The notes: generated from the sequence alone by a model not told the origin. A stretch of DNA of 64,000 nucleotides from Aurantimicrobium minutum (GCF_002355535.1 NZ_AP017457.1:1116001-1180000), one strand, 5' to 3'; positions 39,983 through 50,430 are shown, numbered from the stretch's first letter. Program-made: numbers and translations.

Positions 39983-41416
39983 ATGACCTCAACAGCTCCA
40001 CTGTCCGCTGCAGCAACATCGCGTGGAAAAAACGTGCCCACGGCACGTGAAAAGCAGATCAAACAGCGCTACACCGCTCGTCTGCGTCGCGGTGATCTGC
40101 TCGAGACGATCGTCTACTTCTCTGTTGCCATCGTTCTTGCACTTTTCCTCGCAGACGGCGGAGCAACATACTTCCTGAGCCTTAAAGATGTCACCACCGG
40201 TATCGGCATTGTCACCGGCCTGGTCGGCTCTGACCTCATGCTCATCATGCTCATCTTGGCTGCACGTATTCCTGTAATTGACCGCACATTCGGTCACGAC
40301 AAGGCTTTGGTCGTGCACCGCAAACTGGGCAAGCCAGTGTTGTACCTGATCTTGGCTCACATGTTCTTGCTCATGATTGGCTACGGCATTGCTCAGGGCT
40401 TGAACCCGATTGCTGAAGCAATCGACATGATTGTGAACCAGCAAGATATGTCCATTGCGTTCATCGCGACTGGACTCTTGATTGCGGTAGTGGTTACTTC
40501 TTTGGTGATCGTGCGCCGCAGGCTCTCCTACGAGTTTTGGTACATCGTGCACCTGCTCAGCTACGGCGCAATCCTGCTCGCCCTTCCCCACCAGTTCACC
40601 CAGGGAATGATGTTCGCTGAAGGAACCTGGGCTCGCTGGTACTGGATGGCACTATATGTCGGCGCCCTGGCTTCCATCACCATCTTCCGTGTGATCATTC
40701 CTGTGGCCAGCTCGCTGCGCCACGACCTGCGCGTGAGCTCAGTAGATATTGAAGCGCCCGGTGTTGTCTCAGTCACCATGACTGGTCGCGACATTAATGC
40801 TCTGCGTGCACAGGGTGGACAGTTCTTCACCTGGCGCTTCTGGGCTCCCAACATGTGGTGGGATGCACACCCCTACTCCCTCTCAGCACATCCTGATGGT
40901 CGCTCGCTGCGCATCACGGTTCGTGACCTGGGTAAGGGAAGTGCACGTTTACTCTCGCTCAAGCCCGGAACTCGCGTGAGCTTCGAAGGTCCCTACGGAA
41001 TCTTCACTGATGCGTCGAGAACCACGAAGGTGGCTGTCTTTGTTGGTGCTGGTATTGGTATCACCCCCATCCGCGCCATCTTGGAAAGCTCAGACCTGGA
41101 CCCTCTCGAGGCAACCGTGATTCTCCGCGGAAGCGATGCACAGGACGTCTACCTGTGGCAAGAAACCTATGATCTGTGCGTAGAGAAGTCCGCATCGCTG
41201 CGCGTCCTGGTAGGTCACCGTCCAAAGGGTGTGAACACCTGGCTTTCCGCCGAGGCCTACAGCAAGGGTGAAAGCTTGCTCACCCTGGCCCCCCAGATCA
41301 AAAACTCCGATTTATACATTTGTGGCCCCACTCCCTGGACGGACCTCGTGGTCCGTGACGCAAAGCGTCTGGGTCTTCAGGATCACCAGATTCACGCAGA
41401 AAGGTTTGATTTCTAA
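39983..41416 (+). CDS. Ferric reductase-like flavocytochrome
   Basis: This 477-aa protein has a six-helix ferric reductase-like domain (about residues 40-240) with haem-ligand His residues (VVHRKLGKPVLYLILAHM, IVHLLSYGAILL), then an FAD domain (GGQFFTWRFW, HPYSLSAHP) and an NAD-binding domain (FVGAGIGITPIRAIL). It would move electrons from NAD(P)H across the membrane, perhaps to the FMN-binding protein encoded next (TAATG overlap). A basic N-terminal tail is cytoplasmic. Confidence 0.85.
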   Translation: MTSTAPLSAAATSRGKNVPTAREKQIKQRYTARLRRGDLLETIVYFSVAIVLALFLADGGATYFLSLKDVTTGIGIVTGLVGSDLMLIMLILAARIPVIDRTFGHDKALVVHRKLGKPVLYLILAHMFLLMIGYGIAQGLNPIAEAIDMIVNQQDMSIAFIATGLLIAVVVTSLVIVRRRLSYEFWYIVHLLSYGAILLALPHQFTQGMMFAEGTWARWYWMALYVGALASITIFRVIIPVASSLRHDLRVSSVDIEAPGVVSVTMTGRDINALRAQGGQFFTWRFWAPNMWWDAHPYSLSAHPDGRSLRITVRDLGKGSARLLSLKPGTRVSFEGPYGIFTDASRTTKVAVFVGAGIGITPIRAILESSDLDPLEATVILRGSDAQDVYLWQETYDLCVEKSASLRVLVGHRPKGVNTWLSAEAYSKGESLLTLAPQIKNSDLYICGPTPWTDLVVRDAKRLGLQDHQIHAERFDF

Positions 41417-41940
41417 TGCGCGCACGTAGTGCTTTCTTCGCCGGAATGGGTTCGGCAGCCATCATTGCCGTTGGATGGCAGGCAGGAGTGGGAACTCTCG
41501 TTTCTGCTCTTCCTGAGAGCCAGGCTTCTGCCTCAGGAACCAGCAACTCTGTCTCCTCAGCAACAAGCTCTAACTCGTCCTCTAACTCGACGAGCACAAC
41601 CGACACCAGTGCGGCAGCACCAGCTGCCACCACGGCACCGGTTGCCTCCGGTCCTGCCGATGGAACCTATGACGGTTCCCTCGTGAACACACGTTTTGGA
41701 ACTGTTCAAGTTCAGGCAGTCATCTCCGGCGGAAAGATCACCGACGTCATCGCCGTGAAGCTCACGGATGCCGACCGGAAGTCCATTCAAATTAGCCAGC
41801 AGGTTGCCCCTATGGTTCGATCAGAAGTGTTGACTGCACAGTCCGCACACGTGGCCAACATCTCTGGTGGTACTTACACAACCCAGGCTTACTTGCAGTC
41901 CCTGCAGTCTGCACTGGATGCTGCGGGCTTCACCGGCTAA
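41416..41940 (+). CDS. Exported FMN-binding domain protein
   Basis: This 174-aa protein has a signal-type N-terminus (residues 5-27), a Ser/Thr-rich spacer (about 35-78), and an FMN-binding domain (about 80-174) ending NISGGTYTTQAYLQSLQSAL, where the S-G-x-T-x-T type motif would carry covalent FMN on Thr. ApbE, which makes this bond, is encoded next. It is the likely extracytoplasmic electron carrier of this three-gene set. Confidence 0.88.
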   Translation: MRARSAFFAGMGSAAIIAVGWQAGVGTLVSALPESQASASGTSNSVSSATSSNSSSNSTSTTDTSAAAPAATTAPVASGPADGTYDGSLVNTRFGTVQVQAVISGGKITDVIAVKLTDADRKSIQISQQVAPMVRSEVLTAQSAHVANISGGTYTTQAYLQSLQSALDAAGFTG

Positions 41941-41945
41941 GTATC

Positions 41946-42707
41946 ATGGCTGTCCACTCGTTTGAGACCATGGGAACCATGGTCAGCATCAGAATTGCTG
42001 ATGCTGATTTGGGCACTACTGATGCCATCCCTGTTCTCAACGAAGTGGAGCACAACTTCGCCCAGCTCAATGAGACATTTAGTTTGTATCGGGAAGACTC
42101 AGAAGCCTCCCGCATCGCCTCCGGCGAGCTCGCTCTGGCAGATTCCAGTGAACTCATGCGTGACGAATACGCCCGGGCTCTGCAGTGGCGTGATCGCACC
42201 GGCGGTGCGTTCACCCCGCATCGCCCCGATGGCGTTATTGACCTTTCAGGAACCATCAAAGCTGTTGCCATCGATCAAGCTGCAGGGATACTCACTGAAG
42301 CTGGCTTTGCCAACTTCAGTGTGAATGTTGGTGGTGATCTCACCACTGCAGGTAACCAGGCAGAGGATATCCCTGGCTGGATTACCGGCATTGTCGAACC
42401 TTCAGACCGCAACACATTGCTGGCAGCTGTTCGCCTGACAGATGAATTTCCCGCGATGGCCACCTCCGGTTCGGCCGAGCGCGGGGAACACATCTGGTTG
42501 CGTCCAGAAACAACCAAAGAGTTTGTTCAGGCCACTGTGATTGCCCAGGACATCATTACTGCTGACGTGTTAGCAACCGCCATTATTTCTGGCGGCAGCG
42601 AGACGCTCAACCAAATCACACAAGACTTTTCTGTGGCTGTAGTGACGGTTGGCTTAGATGGAGCCGTGCAAGCAAACGCGAGGTTCCAAGAGCTCGTAGC
42701 GCGTTAA
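41946..42707 (+). CDS. apbE: FAD:protein FMN transferase
   Basis: This 253-aa protein has the ApbE pattern FETMGTMVSIRI, FSLYREDSEASRI, GVIDLSGTIKAVAIDQA, FSVNVGGDL and ITADVLATAI. It attaches FMN to Thr of FMN-binding proteins, here most likely the neighbour. No lipoprotein signal is seen. Its last 92 nt overlap the 3' end of the P-type ATPase gene on the other strand. Confidence 0.92.
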   Translation: MAVHSFETMGTMVSIRIADADLGTTDAIPVLNEVEHNFAQLNETFSLYREDSEASRIASGELALADSSELMRDEYARALQWRDRTGGAFTPHRPDGVIDLSGTIKAVAIDQAAGILTEAGFANFSVNVGGDLTTAGNQAEDIPGWITGIVEPSDRNTLLAAVRLTDEFPAMATSGSAERGEHIWLRPETTKEFVQATVIAQDIITADVLATAIISGGSETLNQITQDFSVAVVTVGLDGAVQANARFQELVAR

Positions 42708-44529
42708 GAATTGTCACCACGTCAATAATTTCTTGGAATCCAGCACCCACCACGGCAGGAATGAATCCAAAGGTGGCCAAGACCATGAGCACCAAGCTCA
42801 GAGAGATTCCAATCCAAATGCTTTGGGTGGCAATGCGAATGGTTTGCTGACCTATTTCAATCGATCTGGCTACGCGGTGCAGATCATCTTTCATGATCAC
42901 GACATCAGCCGATTCGCTGGCAGCAGTGGAGCCCCTAGCTCCCATGGCCACACCCACATCGGCCGCTGCGAGCACAGGTGCATCGTTGACACCATCGCCC
43001 ACCATCATCACCGGACGGTTCGTCACTGCCTCCACTGCTCGAACTTTATCCAGCGGCAAGCATTCTGCTTGCACGTTGGTCACACCGAGTGCATCAGCCA
43101 CGTGTTGAGCGGTGACCTTGCCATCGCCGGTGAGCATGAGGGTGTGCTTAATCCCTAAGGCAGAAAGCCACTGCAGGGTATCTGGCGCATCGCTGCGCAG
43201 TTCGTCACGGAGCAGTAATGCTCCGGCGAACTTTCCATCGATGGCGACATACACAGCTAGTTCACCGGCGGCAATCTCCGCCCGCACAGCATTGGGGTCA
43301 TGCTCAGCAATGAAACTGTATTTGCCCACCACTACTGTTTTGCCATCGATGTTGGCAGTGAGTCCTGAAGCAGTGGTTTCTTTCACGTTCTCACACGGAG
43401 CAATCGTGATGTTGCGAGAGCGGGCCCCCTCGACAATCGAGTGGGCCAGAGTGTGTGCAGAGTATTGCTCAGCGATCGCAGCTAAACGGATGAGTTCGTT
43501 CTCGTCCACGCCTGGAACAGTGACGACGGAGCTCAACACGGGCTGACCGTGGGTGAGCGTACCTGTTTTGTCAAAGGCCACCGTTTTGATTCGGGCCAAC
43601 TTTTCTAACGTTCCGCCGTTTTTCACGATGATGCCGTGGCGAGCTGCCCGGCTCATACCGGCAATAAAGGCAACCGGCGCCGCAATGATGAGCGGGCACG
43701 GTGTGGCCACAACCAACACCTCGGCGAAGCGGGTGGGGTTACCACTGAGCACCCAGGCAGTAATAGCCAGGACATAGGCAGCGATGGTGAACGGAATCGC
43801 ATAGCGATCTGCCATGCGGATAAATGGTGCTTTACTTTCTGACGCTTCGGTCACCAACTGCACAATGCGCTGATATTGGCTATCTTCAGCGCGGGCTGTC
43901 ACTTCCATTCGGATGGCGGCGGCACCATTGACCGCACCACTAATCAGTGCCTCACCGGTGACGCGCTCCACCGGAATGCTTTCACCGGTGAGTGAAGATT
44001 CATCGAGTGTGGCCTCGGGAGAAAGCAGTGTGCCATCTACGGGAATGAGTTCCCCGGGCTTAATCACGACAATGTTGCCCACGTTTAGATCGCCCACGGG
44101 GCAATCCTCGGTGGCAAAGAGCGCTCCGCGCTCGGCCCCCGCACTGGAATACACCTCACGGTGGGCAATCTGGGGAGACTTATCCAACAGTGCCGTGAGC
44201 TCTTGTTTGGCTCGGCGTTCGGCATAGTCTTCGAGTGCTTCACCACCGGTGAACATCAAGACGATGATGATGCTGGCCCAGTATTCCCCTACCAGCACGG
44301 TGGCAATAATGGCGGTGACCGCCAAAACATCCACACCCCAGTGGCCTTTGATAATCGAGCGAACCATGCCGACAGATTCTTTAGCTGCCACAATGAGCGC
44401 AAAGATACTCAAAAGCCATTGAGCAATCTCATTCGCGCCGGAGAGTGCGAATGCGGCACCAACGAGGGCAACAACCCCCGTGGCACTGAACAGGGGGTTC
44501 TTCCGCAAGAAGCTGACGACCGTGTTCAT
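42616..44529 (-). CDS. P1B-type metal ATPase with TPC motif
   Basis: This 637-aa pump has TGES, the phosphorylation site DKTGTLTHGQP, the MLTGDG segment and GDGVNDAPVLAAADVG. The metal-site motif in the sixth helix reads ATPCPLI, TPC rather than the CPC of ZntA/CopA, so the metal may not be zinc or copper. No N-terminal HMA domain is present. The start at 44529 avoids the terminator 44571-44597 and follows GGAAAG. The 3' end overlaps apbE. Confidence 0.9.
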   Translation of the reverse strand: MNTVVSFLRKNPLFSATGVVALVGAAFALSGANEIAQWLLSIFALIVAAKESVGMVRSIIKGHWGVDVLAVTAIIATVLVGEYWASIIIVLMFTGGEALEDYAERRAKQELTALLDKSPQIAHREVYSSAGAERGALFATEDCPVGDLNVGNIVVIKPGELIPVDGTLLSPEATLDESSLTGESIPVERVTGEALISGAVNGAAAIRMEVTARAEDSQYQRIVQLVTEASESKAPFIRMADRYAIPFTIAAYVLAITAWVLSGNPTRFAEVLVVATPCPLIIAAPVAFIAGMSRAARHGIIVKNGGTLEKLARIKTVAFDKTGTLTHGQPVLSSVVTVPGVDENELIRLAAIAEQYSAHTLAHSIVEGARSRNITIAPCENVKETTASGLTANIDGKTVVVGKYSFIAEHDPNAVRAEIAAGELAVYVAIDGKFAGALLLRDELRSDAPDTLQWLSALGIKHTLMLTGDGKVTAQHVADALGVTNVQAECLPLDKVRAVEAVTNRPVMMVGDGVNDAPVLAAADVGVAMGARGSTAASESADVVIMKDDLHRVARSIEIGQQTIRIATQSIWIGISLSLVLMVLATFGFIPAVVGAGFQEIIDVVTILNALRALGTSRLLARLHLSQPSLQPQKSLV

Positions 44530-44570
44530 CTTTCCAGTCTGGCACTGAACACCATACGCGTGGTTAAACA

Positions 44571-44597
44571 ATGCAGGGGCTCACAGAGCCCCTGCAT
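44571..44597 (-). terminator. Terminator behind the fumarase gene
   Basis: A perfect 11-bp stem (ATGCAGGGGCT/AGCCCCTGCAT) with loop of 5 nt lies 14 nt after the fumarase stop codon. Confidence 0.75.
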
Positions 44598-44610
44598 AAC
44601 GTTGATGTGT

Positions 44611-46263
44611 TTACTTCGTGCGGGTGGGACCGAGAAGCAAAGGCTTGCTGGTGTCCATGGTGAAGAAGTCATTACCCTTATCGTCGACGACGACGAAGGC
44701 AGGGAAGTTCTCTACCTCGATTTTGTAAACAGCTTCCATGCCCAGTTCGGGATAGTCGATGATTTCCATCGAGCGAATGCTGTCTTGAGCCAAACGGGCA
44801 GCAGGACCACCGACCGAACCCAGATAGAAACCACCGTAAGTGCCACAAGCCTTGGTCACGACAGAGGAGCGGTTACCCTTAGCCAGCATGATCATGGAGC
44901 CGCCAGCCTTCTGGAACTCTTCGACGTAGCTGTCCATGCGGCCTGCCGTGGTGGGCCCGAAGGAGCCGGTAGGCAGACCTTCGGGAGTCTTCGCAGGGCC
45001 TGCGTAGTAGATGGGGTGGTTCATCGCGTAGTCAGGCAGGCCTTCACCACGTTCTAAACGCTCACGCATACGAGCATGTGCAATGTCACGAGCCACAATC
45101 ATGGTTCCGGTGAGCATCACACGAGTACCAATAGAGCAGGCAGAGAGTTCTTTGAGAATCTCAGGCATAGGCTGGTTCAAGTTGATGGGAACACCGGGTG
45201 ATGCTTCCTCGATGGCCTCAAGACCTGTCTCGGGAATGAAACGGGCAGGGTCGTGTTCGAGCTCTTCAATAAAGACTCCATCTTTATTGATGGTTGCTAG
45301 CAACTGGCGGTCTGCCGAGCAGGACACTGCAATAGCAATCGGCAACGATGCACCGTGGCGAGGAAGACGAACAACACGGACATCGTGGCAGAAATACTTG
45401 CCACCGAACTGTGCACCAAACCCAATGGTTTGGGTCATTTCGAAGACCTTCTGCTCGAATGCTTCGTCACGGAAGGCTTGGCCTTCTTTGCCACCTTCGG
45501 TGGGCAGGGAGTCCAAGTAGTGAGTGGATGCGAGCTTGGCTGTCTTCACGGCGAAGTCTGCGGAAGTTCCACCGATCACAATGGCCAGGTGGTAGGGAGG
45601 GCAGGCAGCCGTTCCGAGGCTGGCAATCTTCTCTCGCAAGAATTCCAGCAGACGCTGCTCTTCGAGTACTGCCTTGGTCTCTTGGTAGAGGAAGGTCTTG
45701 TTGGCGCTACCGCCACCTTTAGCCATGAATAAGAATTCATAGCTGTCACCCTTGGTGAGGGAAATATCTACTTCGGCAGGAAGGTTGGTTCCGGTGTTCA
45801 CCTCATCCCACAGGGTCACGGGAGACATCTGTGAGTAACGCAGGTTGAGGTCGTGATACGCCTTCGCAATACCGTTGGTGATGTATTCAGCATCGCGACC
45901 ATCGGTCAAGATGCGGTGGCCACGCTTAGCCATGACCAGCGCAGTTCCAGTGTCCTGACACATGGGCAGCACACCACCGGAGGCAACGTTGGCGTTCTTG
46001 AGAAGATCCAGCGCAACATACTTATCGTTGCCGGAAGCTTCAGGGTCATCCAAGATCTTGCGCAGCTGTGCCAGGTGGGCTGGGCGCAGGAAGTAGTTGA
46101 TCTCGCGGTAGGCGGTGTATGCCAGGTTCTCGAGGGCTTCAGGTGAAACCTGAGTAAAGGTGTGGTCACCTAAGGTGACCGATTCAACACCGTCCGTGCT
46201 GAGCAGCTTTGAGTCATAGTCAGATGACTGCCGGTGAATAATCTGATATTCGCCCTTGTTCAT
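44611..46263 (-). CDS. Class I fumarate hydratase (iron-sulfur)
   Basis: This 550-aa enzyme adds water to fumarate in the TCA cycle. It has the [4Fe-4S] type pattern: [13 protein letters not shown], later [26 protein letters not shown], and the C-terminal beta domain with [26 protein letters not shown]. Length is that of FumA/FumB-type single-chain enzymes. It is followed by a terminator; the quinone oxidoreductase gene is 16 nt upstream. Confidence 0.95.
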   Translation of the reverse strand: MNKGEYQIIHRQSSDYDSKLLSTDGVESVTLGDHTFTQVSPEALENLAYTAYREINYFLRPAHLAQLRKILDDPEASGNDKYVALDLLKNANVASGGVLPMCQDTGTALVMAKRGHRILTDGRDAEYITNGIAKAYHDLNLRYSQMSPVTLWDEVNTGTNLPAEVDISLTKGDSYEFLFMAKGGGSANKTFLYQETKAVLEEQRLLEFLREKIASLGTAACPPYHLAIVIGGTSADFAVKTAKLASTHYLDSLPTEGGKEGQAFRDEAFEQKVFEMTQTIGFGAQFGGKYFCHDVRVVRLPRHGASLPIAIAVSCSADRQLLATINKDGVFIEELEHDPARFIPETGLEAIEEASPGVPINLNQPMPEILKELSACSIGTRVMLTGTMIVARDIAHARMRERLERGEGLPDYAMNHPIYYAGPAKTPEGLPTGSFGPTTAGRMDSYVEEFQKAGGSMIMLAKGNRSSVVTKACGTYGGFYLGSVGGPAARLAQDSIRSMEIIDYPELGMEAVYKIEVENFPAFVVVDDKGNDFFTMDTSKPLLLGPTRTK

Positions 46264-46279
46264 GTGTGCCTTATCTTTC

Positions 46280-47254
46280 TCAGGGAAGCAATAACAGTTT
46301 GCCGGTGGTTTTCCGGCCAGCCAAGTCGTCGTGAGCCTGTGCAGCTTGCGCTAGCGGGTATGTTCCGCCAATACGAACGTTGAGTTTGCCGGAAATGACG
46401 GCTTCTGTGAGCTCACTCCAGCGCCAAATGCGCTCTTCAGCAGTTAAGAGGTAATTCCACAGTGTGGGCCTAGTAATGAACAGTGAGCCACCAGAATTAA
46501 GCCGTTGCAGATCAAATTCGGGCACCGGTCCAGAAGCTGCACCAAAGAGGACCATCATTCCGCGAATAGCCAAAGACATCAGCGAGCGGTCAAAGGTGGC
46601 TTGACCAACGCCGTCGTAGACGACGTCTACGCCGCGGCCGTTGGTCAGCTCCCGGACGCGAACATCGAAACCGTCATAGGACAACACCTCATCCGCACCG
46701 GCTTCCCGGGCAAGTTCAGCTTTGAATTCGTCCGAAACCGTGGTGAACACGCGTGCCCCACGCATCTTGGCCAACTGAATCAACAGCAAACCCACACCAC
46801 CAGCGCCGGCATGGATCAGTGCGGTGTGCTCTGGGCCGAGAGCAAAGGTGGAGGAAGACAGATAGTGCGCGGTGAGACCTTGCAACGGCAGCGCAGCTGC
46901 CGTGAGGTCATCCATGCCCTCAGGAATGAGCAAAGCTTTCTGGGCATCAACGAGGGCATGCTCGGCATAGGTCGAGATGCCATCGGTGAAGGCAACGCGC
47001 TGACCAACTTCGAGGTTGGTGACGCCCTCACCGAGGGCGTCAATGATTCCCATCCCTTCAGCCCCGAGAACAGTGGGCAGGGGTATCGAGTAAATGCCCT
47101 TGCGCTGATAAATCTCAATGAAGTTCACACCCGTGGCCCGCATCTTCACCAACACCTGACCAGGGGCAGGTGTGGGGGTGGGAACATCAGTGAAGTTCAG
47201 TACAGAGGAGTCTCCGAATTCAGAGATCACAATGGCGTTGGTCATAGCCATCAT
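46280..47254 (-). CDS. Quinone oxidoreductase (zeta-crystallin type)
   Basis: This 324-aa MDR protein has the QOR pattern [47 protein letters not shown] and the NADPH site [17 protein letters not shown]. Zinc ligands are absent, as in the quinone reductase group. The start may be 47254 or the third Met at 47245; spacing to GGGAG supports the latter. It lies between decarboxylase and fumarase genes. Confidence 0.92.
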   Translation of the reverse strand: MMAMTNAIVISEFGDSSVLNFTDVPTPTPAPGQVLVKMRATGVNFIEIYQRKGIYSIPLPTVLGAEGMGIIDALGEGVTNLEVGQRVAFTDGISTYAEHALVDAQKALLIPEGMDDLTAAALPLQGLTAHYLSSSTFALGPEHTALIHAGAGGVGLLLIQLAKMRGARVFTTVSDEFKAELAREAGADEVLSYDGFDVRVRELTNGRGVDVVYDGVGQATFDRSLMSLAIRGMMVLFGAASGPVPEFDLQRLNSGGSLFITRPTLWNYLLTAEERIWRWSELTEAVISGKLNVRIGGTYPLAQAAQAHDDLAGRKTTGKLLLLP

Positions 47255-47267
47255 TCTCCCACCGAAG

Positions 47268-48692
47268 TTAGTTGCGTGAAGTGTGGTGAAGAGTGTTACT
47301 CAGTTCATCTATGACCTCGAAGAGCACGTCGACATCACTAGCTTCGGTGCGGAAGTTGGTGAAGCAGGGACGAAGCCACACTTCTCCGTTGATCACTGCA
47401 GGTGAGAGGAATACTCGGCCATCGTTTTCGATGGCCGTACACAACTTCGCGTTGTGTTCACTGATTTGCTGGGGGTCTGTCATGCCGTGAGGAATGTGCT
47501 GTAGCGGAACAATCGAAAGCTGGGGGCGGTGAGGCAAAACTCGGAAGGACGGATTCACACTCGCTCGCGAGTAGGTGAGCTCCGCCAAAGCAATGTTGTG
47601 CTCAATGGCTGCGCGGAAAGCTCCAGCACCGTGGGCTTTGAAACCCAGCCACAATTTCAACGCACGCAGTGGGCGCGAATACTCCAGGGTCACATCTACG
47701 GGGTTGGGCTCTTCACCTTCGTGCGGCATATAGGCCTCATTGTGACCGAAGGTGGCAGCAAGAGCTGCATAGTCTTTGACCAACACAATCGAACACGCTT
47801 TGGGCACAAAGAGCCACTTGTGCGCATCGATAGTGACCGAGTCAGCTAACTCGATACCATCAAAGAGCTCACGGGCAACATCTGTTCCTGCGGCAGGAGC
47901 ACCATACGCACCGTCGACATGCATCCAGACGTTATAAGTCTGGGCAATGCGGGCAATTTCACGCAGGGTGTCCACAGCACCAGTGAGAGTGGTGCCTGCA
48001 CTGGCAATAATGCACATCGGCTTCACACCGGCAGCGATATCTGCCTTGATCTGCTCTTCCAAGGCAGCAGGAATCAAGCGGTGCTGCTCATCGATGGCAA
48101 TCGATCGAACAGCTCGTGTTCCCAGCCCCAACAATTCCACTGCACGCTTGTTGGAGTAGTGGGCTTCACTGGAAACATAGACCGCCATCGGGACGGTGTT
48201 ACCAAACTCGCGGGATTCGGGAACAGCACGGTGGCGTGCTGCGGCGAGCGCCGTGATGTTGCTCACAGTTCCACCGGAGGTGAACAATCCTCGGGAGTTG
48301 GGGAAGCCAATGAACTCTCCAAGCCATTTACTGGTTTGAACTTCGAGCATGGATGCGGCTCGGGCGTCTACGGCGAGGTTGATGTCATAGGAGGCAGCCA
48401 AGAAGTCGGCAATAGCGCCGATTTCTAATCCGCTGGAGCCGATATAGGCCAGGAAGCGGGGGCGTGACTGGGCGAGGGATTGGTCGAGCACATCGACGGC
48501 CTCGTCGAGGGCGTCGACTTCGGTCATGCCCTGCTCGGGCAGGTGCTCGGAGAGCAGCTGCACCGTCTTTTGGGTGAGCTCGGGTTCTTCTTCTCGGGCT
48601 TTGTCGAATCCTTCCCACACCTGGGTAACTGTTTCCAAAGTGGAGTGCAGAATGTCTTTGCGCGCAGCGCCCAAACGAAGGTCGTGATCCAT
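47268..48692 (-). CDS. PLP-dependent group II decarboxylase
   Basis: This 474-aa protein has the group II amino acid decarboxylase pattern: GLFTSGGTVSNITALAAARH, CIIASAGTTLTGAVD, WMHVDGAYGAP and the PLP lysine in TIDAHKWLFVPKACS. It is close to aromatic amino acid or tyrosine decarboxylases; the substrate cannot be fixed. It lies 13 nt upstream of the oxidoreductase gene. Confidence 0.88.
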   Translation of the reverse strand: MDHDLRLGAARKDILHSTLETVTQVWEGFDKAREEEPELTQKTVQLLSEHLPEQGMTEVDALDEAVDVLDQSLAQSRPRFLAYIGSSGLEIGAIADFLAASYDINLAVDARAASMLEVQTSKWLGEFIGFPNSRGLFTSGGTVSNITALAAARHRAVPESREFGNTVPMAVYVSSEAHYSNKRAVELLGLGTRAVRSIAIDEQHRLIPAALEEQIKADIAAGVKPMCIIASAGTTLTGAVDTLREIARIAQTYNVWMHVDGAYGAPAAGTDVARELFDGIELADSVTIDAHKWLFVPKACSIVLVKDYAALAATFGHNEAYMPHEGEEPNPVDVTLEYSRPLRALKLWLGFKAHGAGAFRAAIEHNIALAELTYSRASVNPSFRVLPHRPQLSIVPLQHIPHGMTDPQQISEHNAKLCTAIENDGRVFLSPAVINGEVWLRPCFTNFRTEASDVDVLFEVIDELSNTLHHTSRN

Positions 48693-48766
48693 ATAAGAAG
48701 GCTATGTCGTGGGGTTGAGCCTTTTCACGCGCTGAGTGCGAAAGTGTGTCCTGCCTGTCGGACAAC

Positions 48767-50242
48767 CTAGTTTTCTTGAACCACCCAGAAAGAACTCACG
48801 TCGGAGTCGTGTGCTCCGCGCACATACCCTCCAGGGCCGGTGGCTATAGCCTGCAAGAACTCGACCACCTCTGTGGTGATGACTTCTCCGGGCATCACGT
48901 TCGGGATTCCTGGTGGGTAGGCCGCCAGGGAATCTGCACTGATGCGGCCGATGGCTTCCTTAGATGGAACGAGTTCGCGTGCGGCAAAGAATGCTGTTCG
49001 GGGAAGAACCTTCATCTCTCCTGGAGCAGGCAACGGAAGAACTTCGGCAGCTTCTGAGGAGGTGCCTTGAGGGGCGGCAAGCGAAACCAGTGCAGAGACA
49101 AAGAAGTCAGCATCAAATTCCATGCCTGGCCCGACCAGTGCCACGATGCAGCTGTGGGAGGCAATCTCGCAATAGATACCGAATTCGTCCATGAGTGCTT
49201 CGCGCAGATCTGGGCCACTACGTCCGAGGCGGTGAACATCAATCGAGACGTGCAGTGGGTCGTGGGTAACAATGTCAGGGAATTGATCAAACCCGTCACT
49301 GACCACTGACAACAGATCAGAAGCGCGAACGGCATCGCGTAAGCGATCTGCCGAGGCGATCGCGAGCGCGATGCGGTCGTGACCGTATTCCAACTCATCG
49401 CGGGCAATATCCAGTGAGGCCAGCAGGAGCGCACTTTCACTCGTGGACTGGTTGAGAGAGAAAGCGCTCTCGAGCAGTGGCTCGAGTTGGTCTGCGAATG
49501 GCCCTTTACCCAGATGGAGCATGGCCGATTGGGTCAGCGATCCGCCGAGTTTGTGGGTGCTGGAGACCAGCACATCTGCACCCAGTGCCAGAGGGTTTTC
49601 TGGCACATCAGGGTGGAAACCAAAGTGTGCACCCCACGCCCCATCAACAATGAGGGGCATTCCTGCTGCGTGAGCAATATCTGCCAACGCAGCAATATCT
49701 GCCACAGCTCCGAAATAGGAGGGACTAATGACATAAGCAGCTTTGGCATCGGGGTTCTCGGCAACCACCTGAGCAAAAACCTCAGGGGTAATGCCGTGGT
49801 TGATGCCGTGTTGGGTATCAATGGTGGGCTGAACGAAACGGGGTGAGATTCCGCCAAGAATAATGCCGTCAATAAAGCTCGAGTGTGCACTGCGCTGAGT
49901 AATCACCGGTTGTTCAGCAGAGCCAAACTGCGCCAAGGCAAGTGCGGCCATTCTGTTTCCTTGGGAGGCACCATTAGTGAGAAACCAGCTCCGCCGTGCA
50001 CCCCACGCACGCGCTGCTGCCTGCACAGCACGATCGAAAGGATTGTTTTCTCCCTTGTCCAAGCCACTGAGCAATGGTTGGGCATCGAGCAGGAGAGCCT
50101 CAGGGCCAAAGAACGCGGCAAGAGCTTCGGAGGCCAGCTCTGACGCGTTGTGACCGGGGGTGTTCAGGCGCAGGGTCTCCCTGCGAGCGAACTCTCCGAG
50201 GGCATGAGCATAAGGGGTTCTCTCTGAAGCATCCATGGTCAT
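48767..50242 (-). CDS. Orn/Lys/Arg decarboxylase family protein
   Basis: This 491-aa PLP protein has the group I (fold type I) decarboxylase pattern: RLNTPGHNASE, WFLTNGASQGNRMAAL, PLIVDGAWGAHFGFHPD and the PLP lysine in VLVSSTHKLGGSLTQSAM. It lacks the N-terminal wing domain of E. coli enzymes and fits the shorter YaaO/SpeA-like group found in Gram-positives. It probably makes a polyamine precursor. Confidence 0.87.
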   Translation of the reverse strand: MTMDASERTPYAHALGEFARRETLRLNTPGHNASELASEALAAFFGPEALLLDAQPLLSGLDKGENNPFDRAVQAAARAWGARRSWFLTNGASQGNRMAALALAQFGSAEQPVITQRSAHSSFIDGIILGGISPRFVQPTIDTQHGINHGITPEVFAQVVAENPDAKAAYVISPSYFGAVADIAALADIAHAAGMPLIVDGAWGAHFGFHPDVPENPLALGADVLVSSTHKLGGSLTQSAMLHLGKGPFADQLEPLLESAFSLNQSTSESALLLASLDIARDELEYGHDRIALAIASADRLRDAVRASDLLSVVSDGFDQFPDIVTHDPLHVSIDVHRLGRSGPDLREALMDEFGIYCEIASHSCIVALVGPGMEFDADFFVSALVSLAAPQGTSSEAAEVLPLPAPGEMKVLPRTAFFAARELVPSKEAIGRISADSLAAYPPGIPNVMPGEVITTEVVEFLQAIATGPGGYVRGAHDSDVSSFWVVQEN

Positions 50243-50323
50243 ACTCTGACTCTGTCACCTTCTTCCCCGTGAAGGAAATGAAAACTTTACGGCCCGCTCA
50301 CATAGAGAGTAGGTTGAGGCGGG

Positions 50324-50346
50324 CTCCGGCATTTCTGCCGAGCCTT
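50324..50346. other. Leader hairpin between decarboxylase and ABC genes
   Basis: GGCTC-CGGCA pairs with TGCCG-AGCC around loop TTTC. It is the first of three hairpins in the 233-bp region before the ABC exporter genes. Confidence 0.4.
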
Positions 50347-50364
50347 ATCCGGAATAATTACAGG

Positions 50365-50415
50365 GTGCACAGACGTTACAGTCTGTGGGTTCGAGAGCTC
50401 ACTTTTCTCTCCTGA
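50365..50415 (+). CDS. Possible 16-aa leader peptide of the ABC operon
   Basis: A GTG start opens a frame for MHRRYSLWVRELTFLS. The hairpin CACAGAC/GTCTGTG (50368-50387) lies inside it, and a terminator-like hairpin with six T follows 16 nt after its stop. The arrangement is like ribosome-controlled attenuators of drug exporters. Ribosome binding sequence is weak (ACAGG). Confidence 0.35.
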   Translation: MHRRYSLWVRELTFLS

Positions 50416-50430
50416 ACCATACAAAGCCCA

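Noticed and set aside
50074-50364. Plus-strand frame continuing into the leader peptide
   Set aside because: It is antisense to the decarboxylase gene start; only the last 16 codons after GTG have supporting features.
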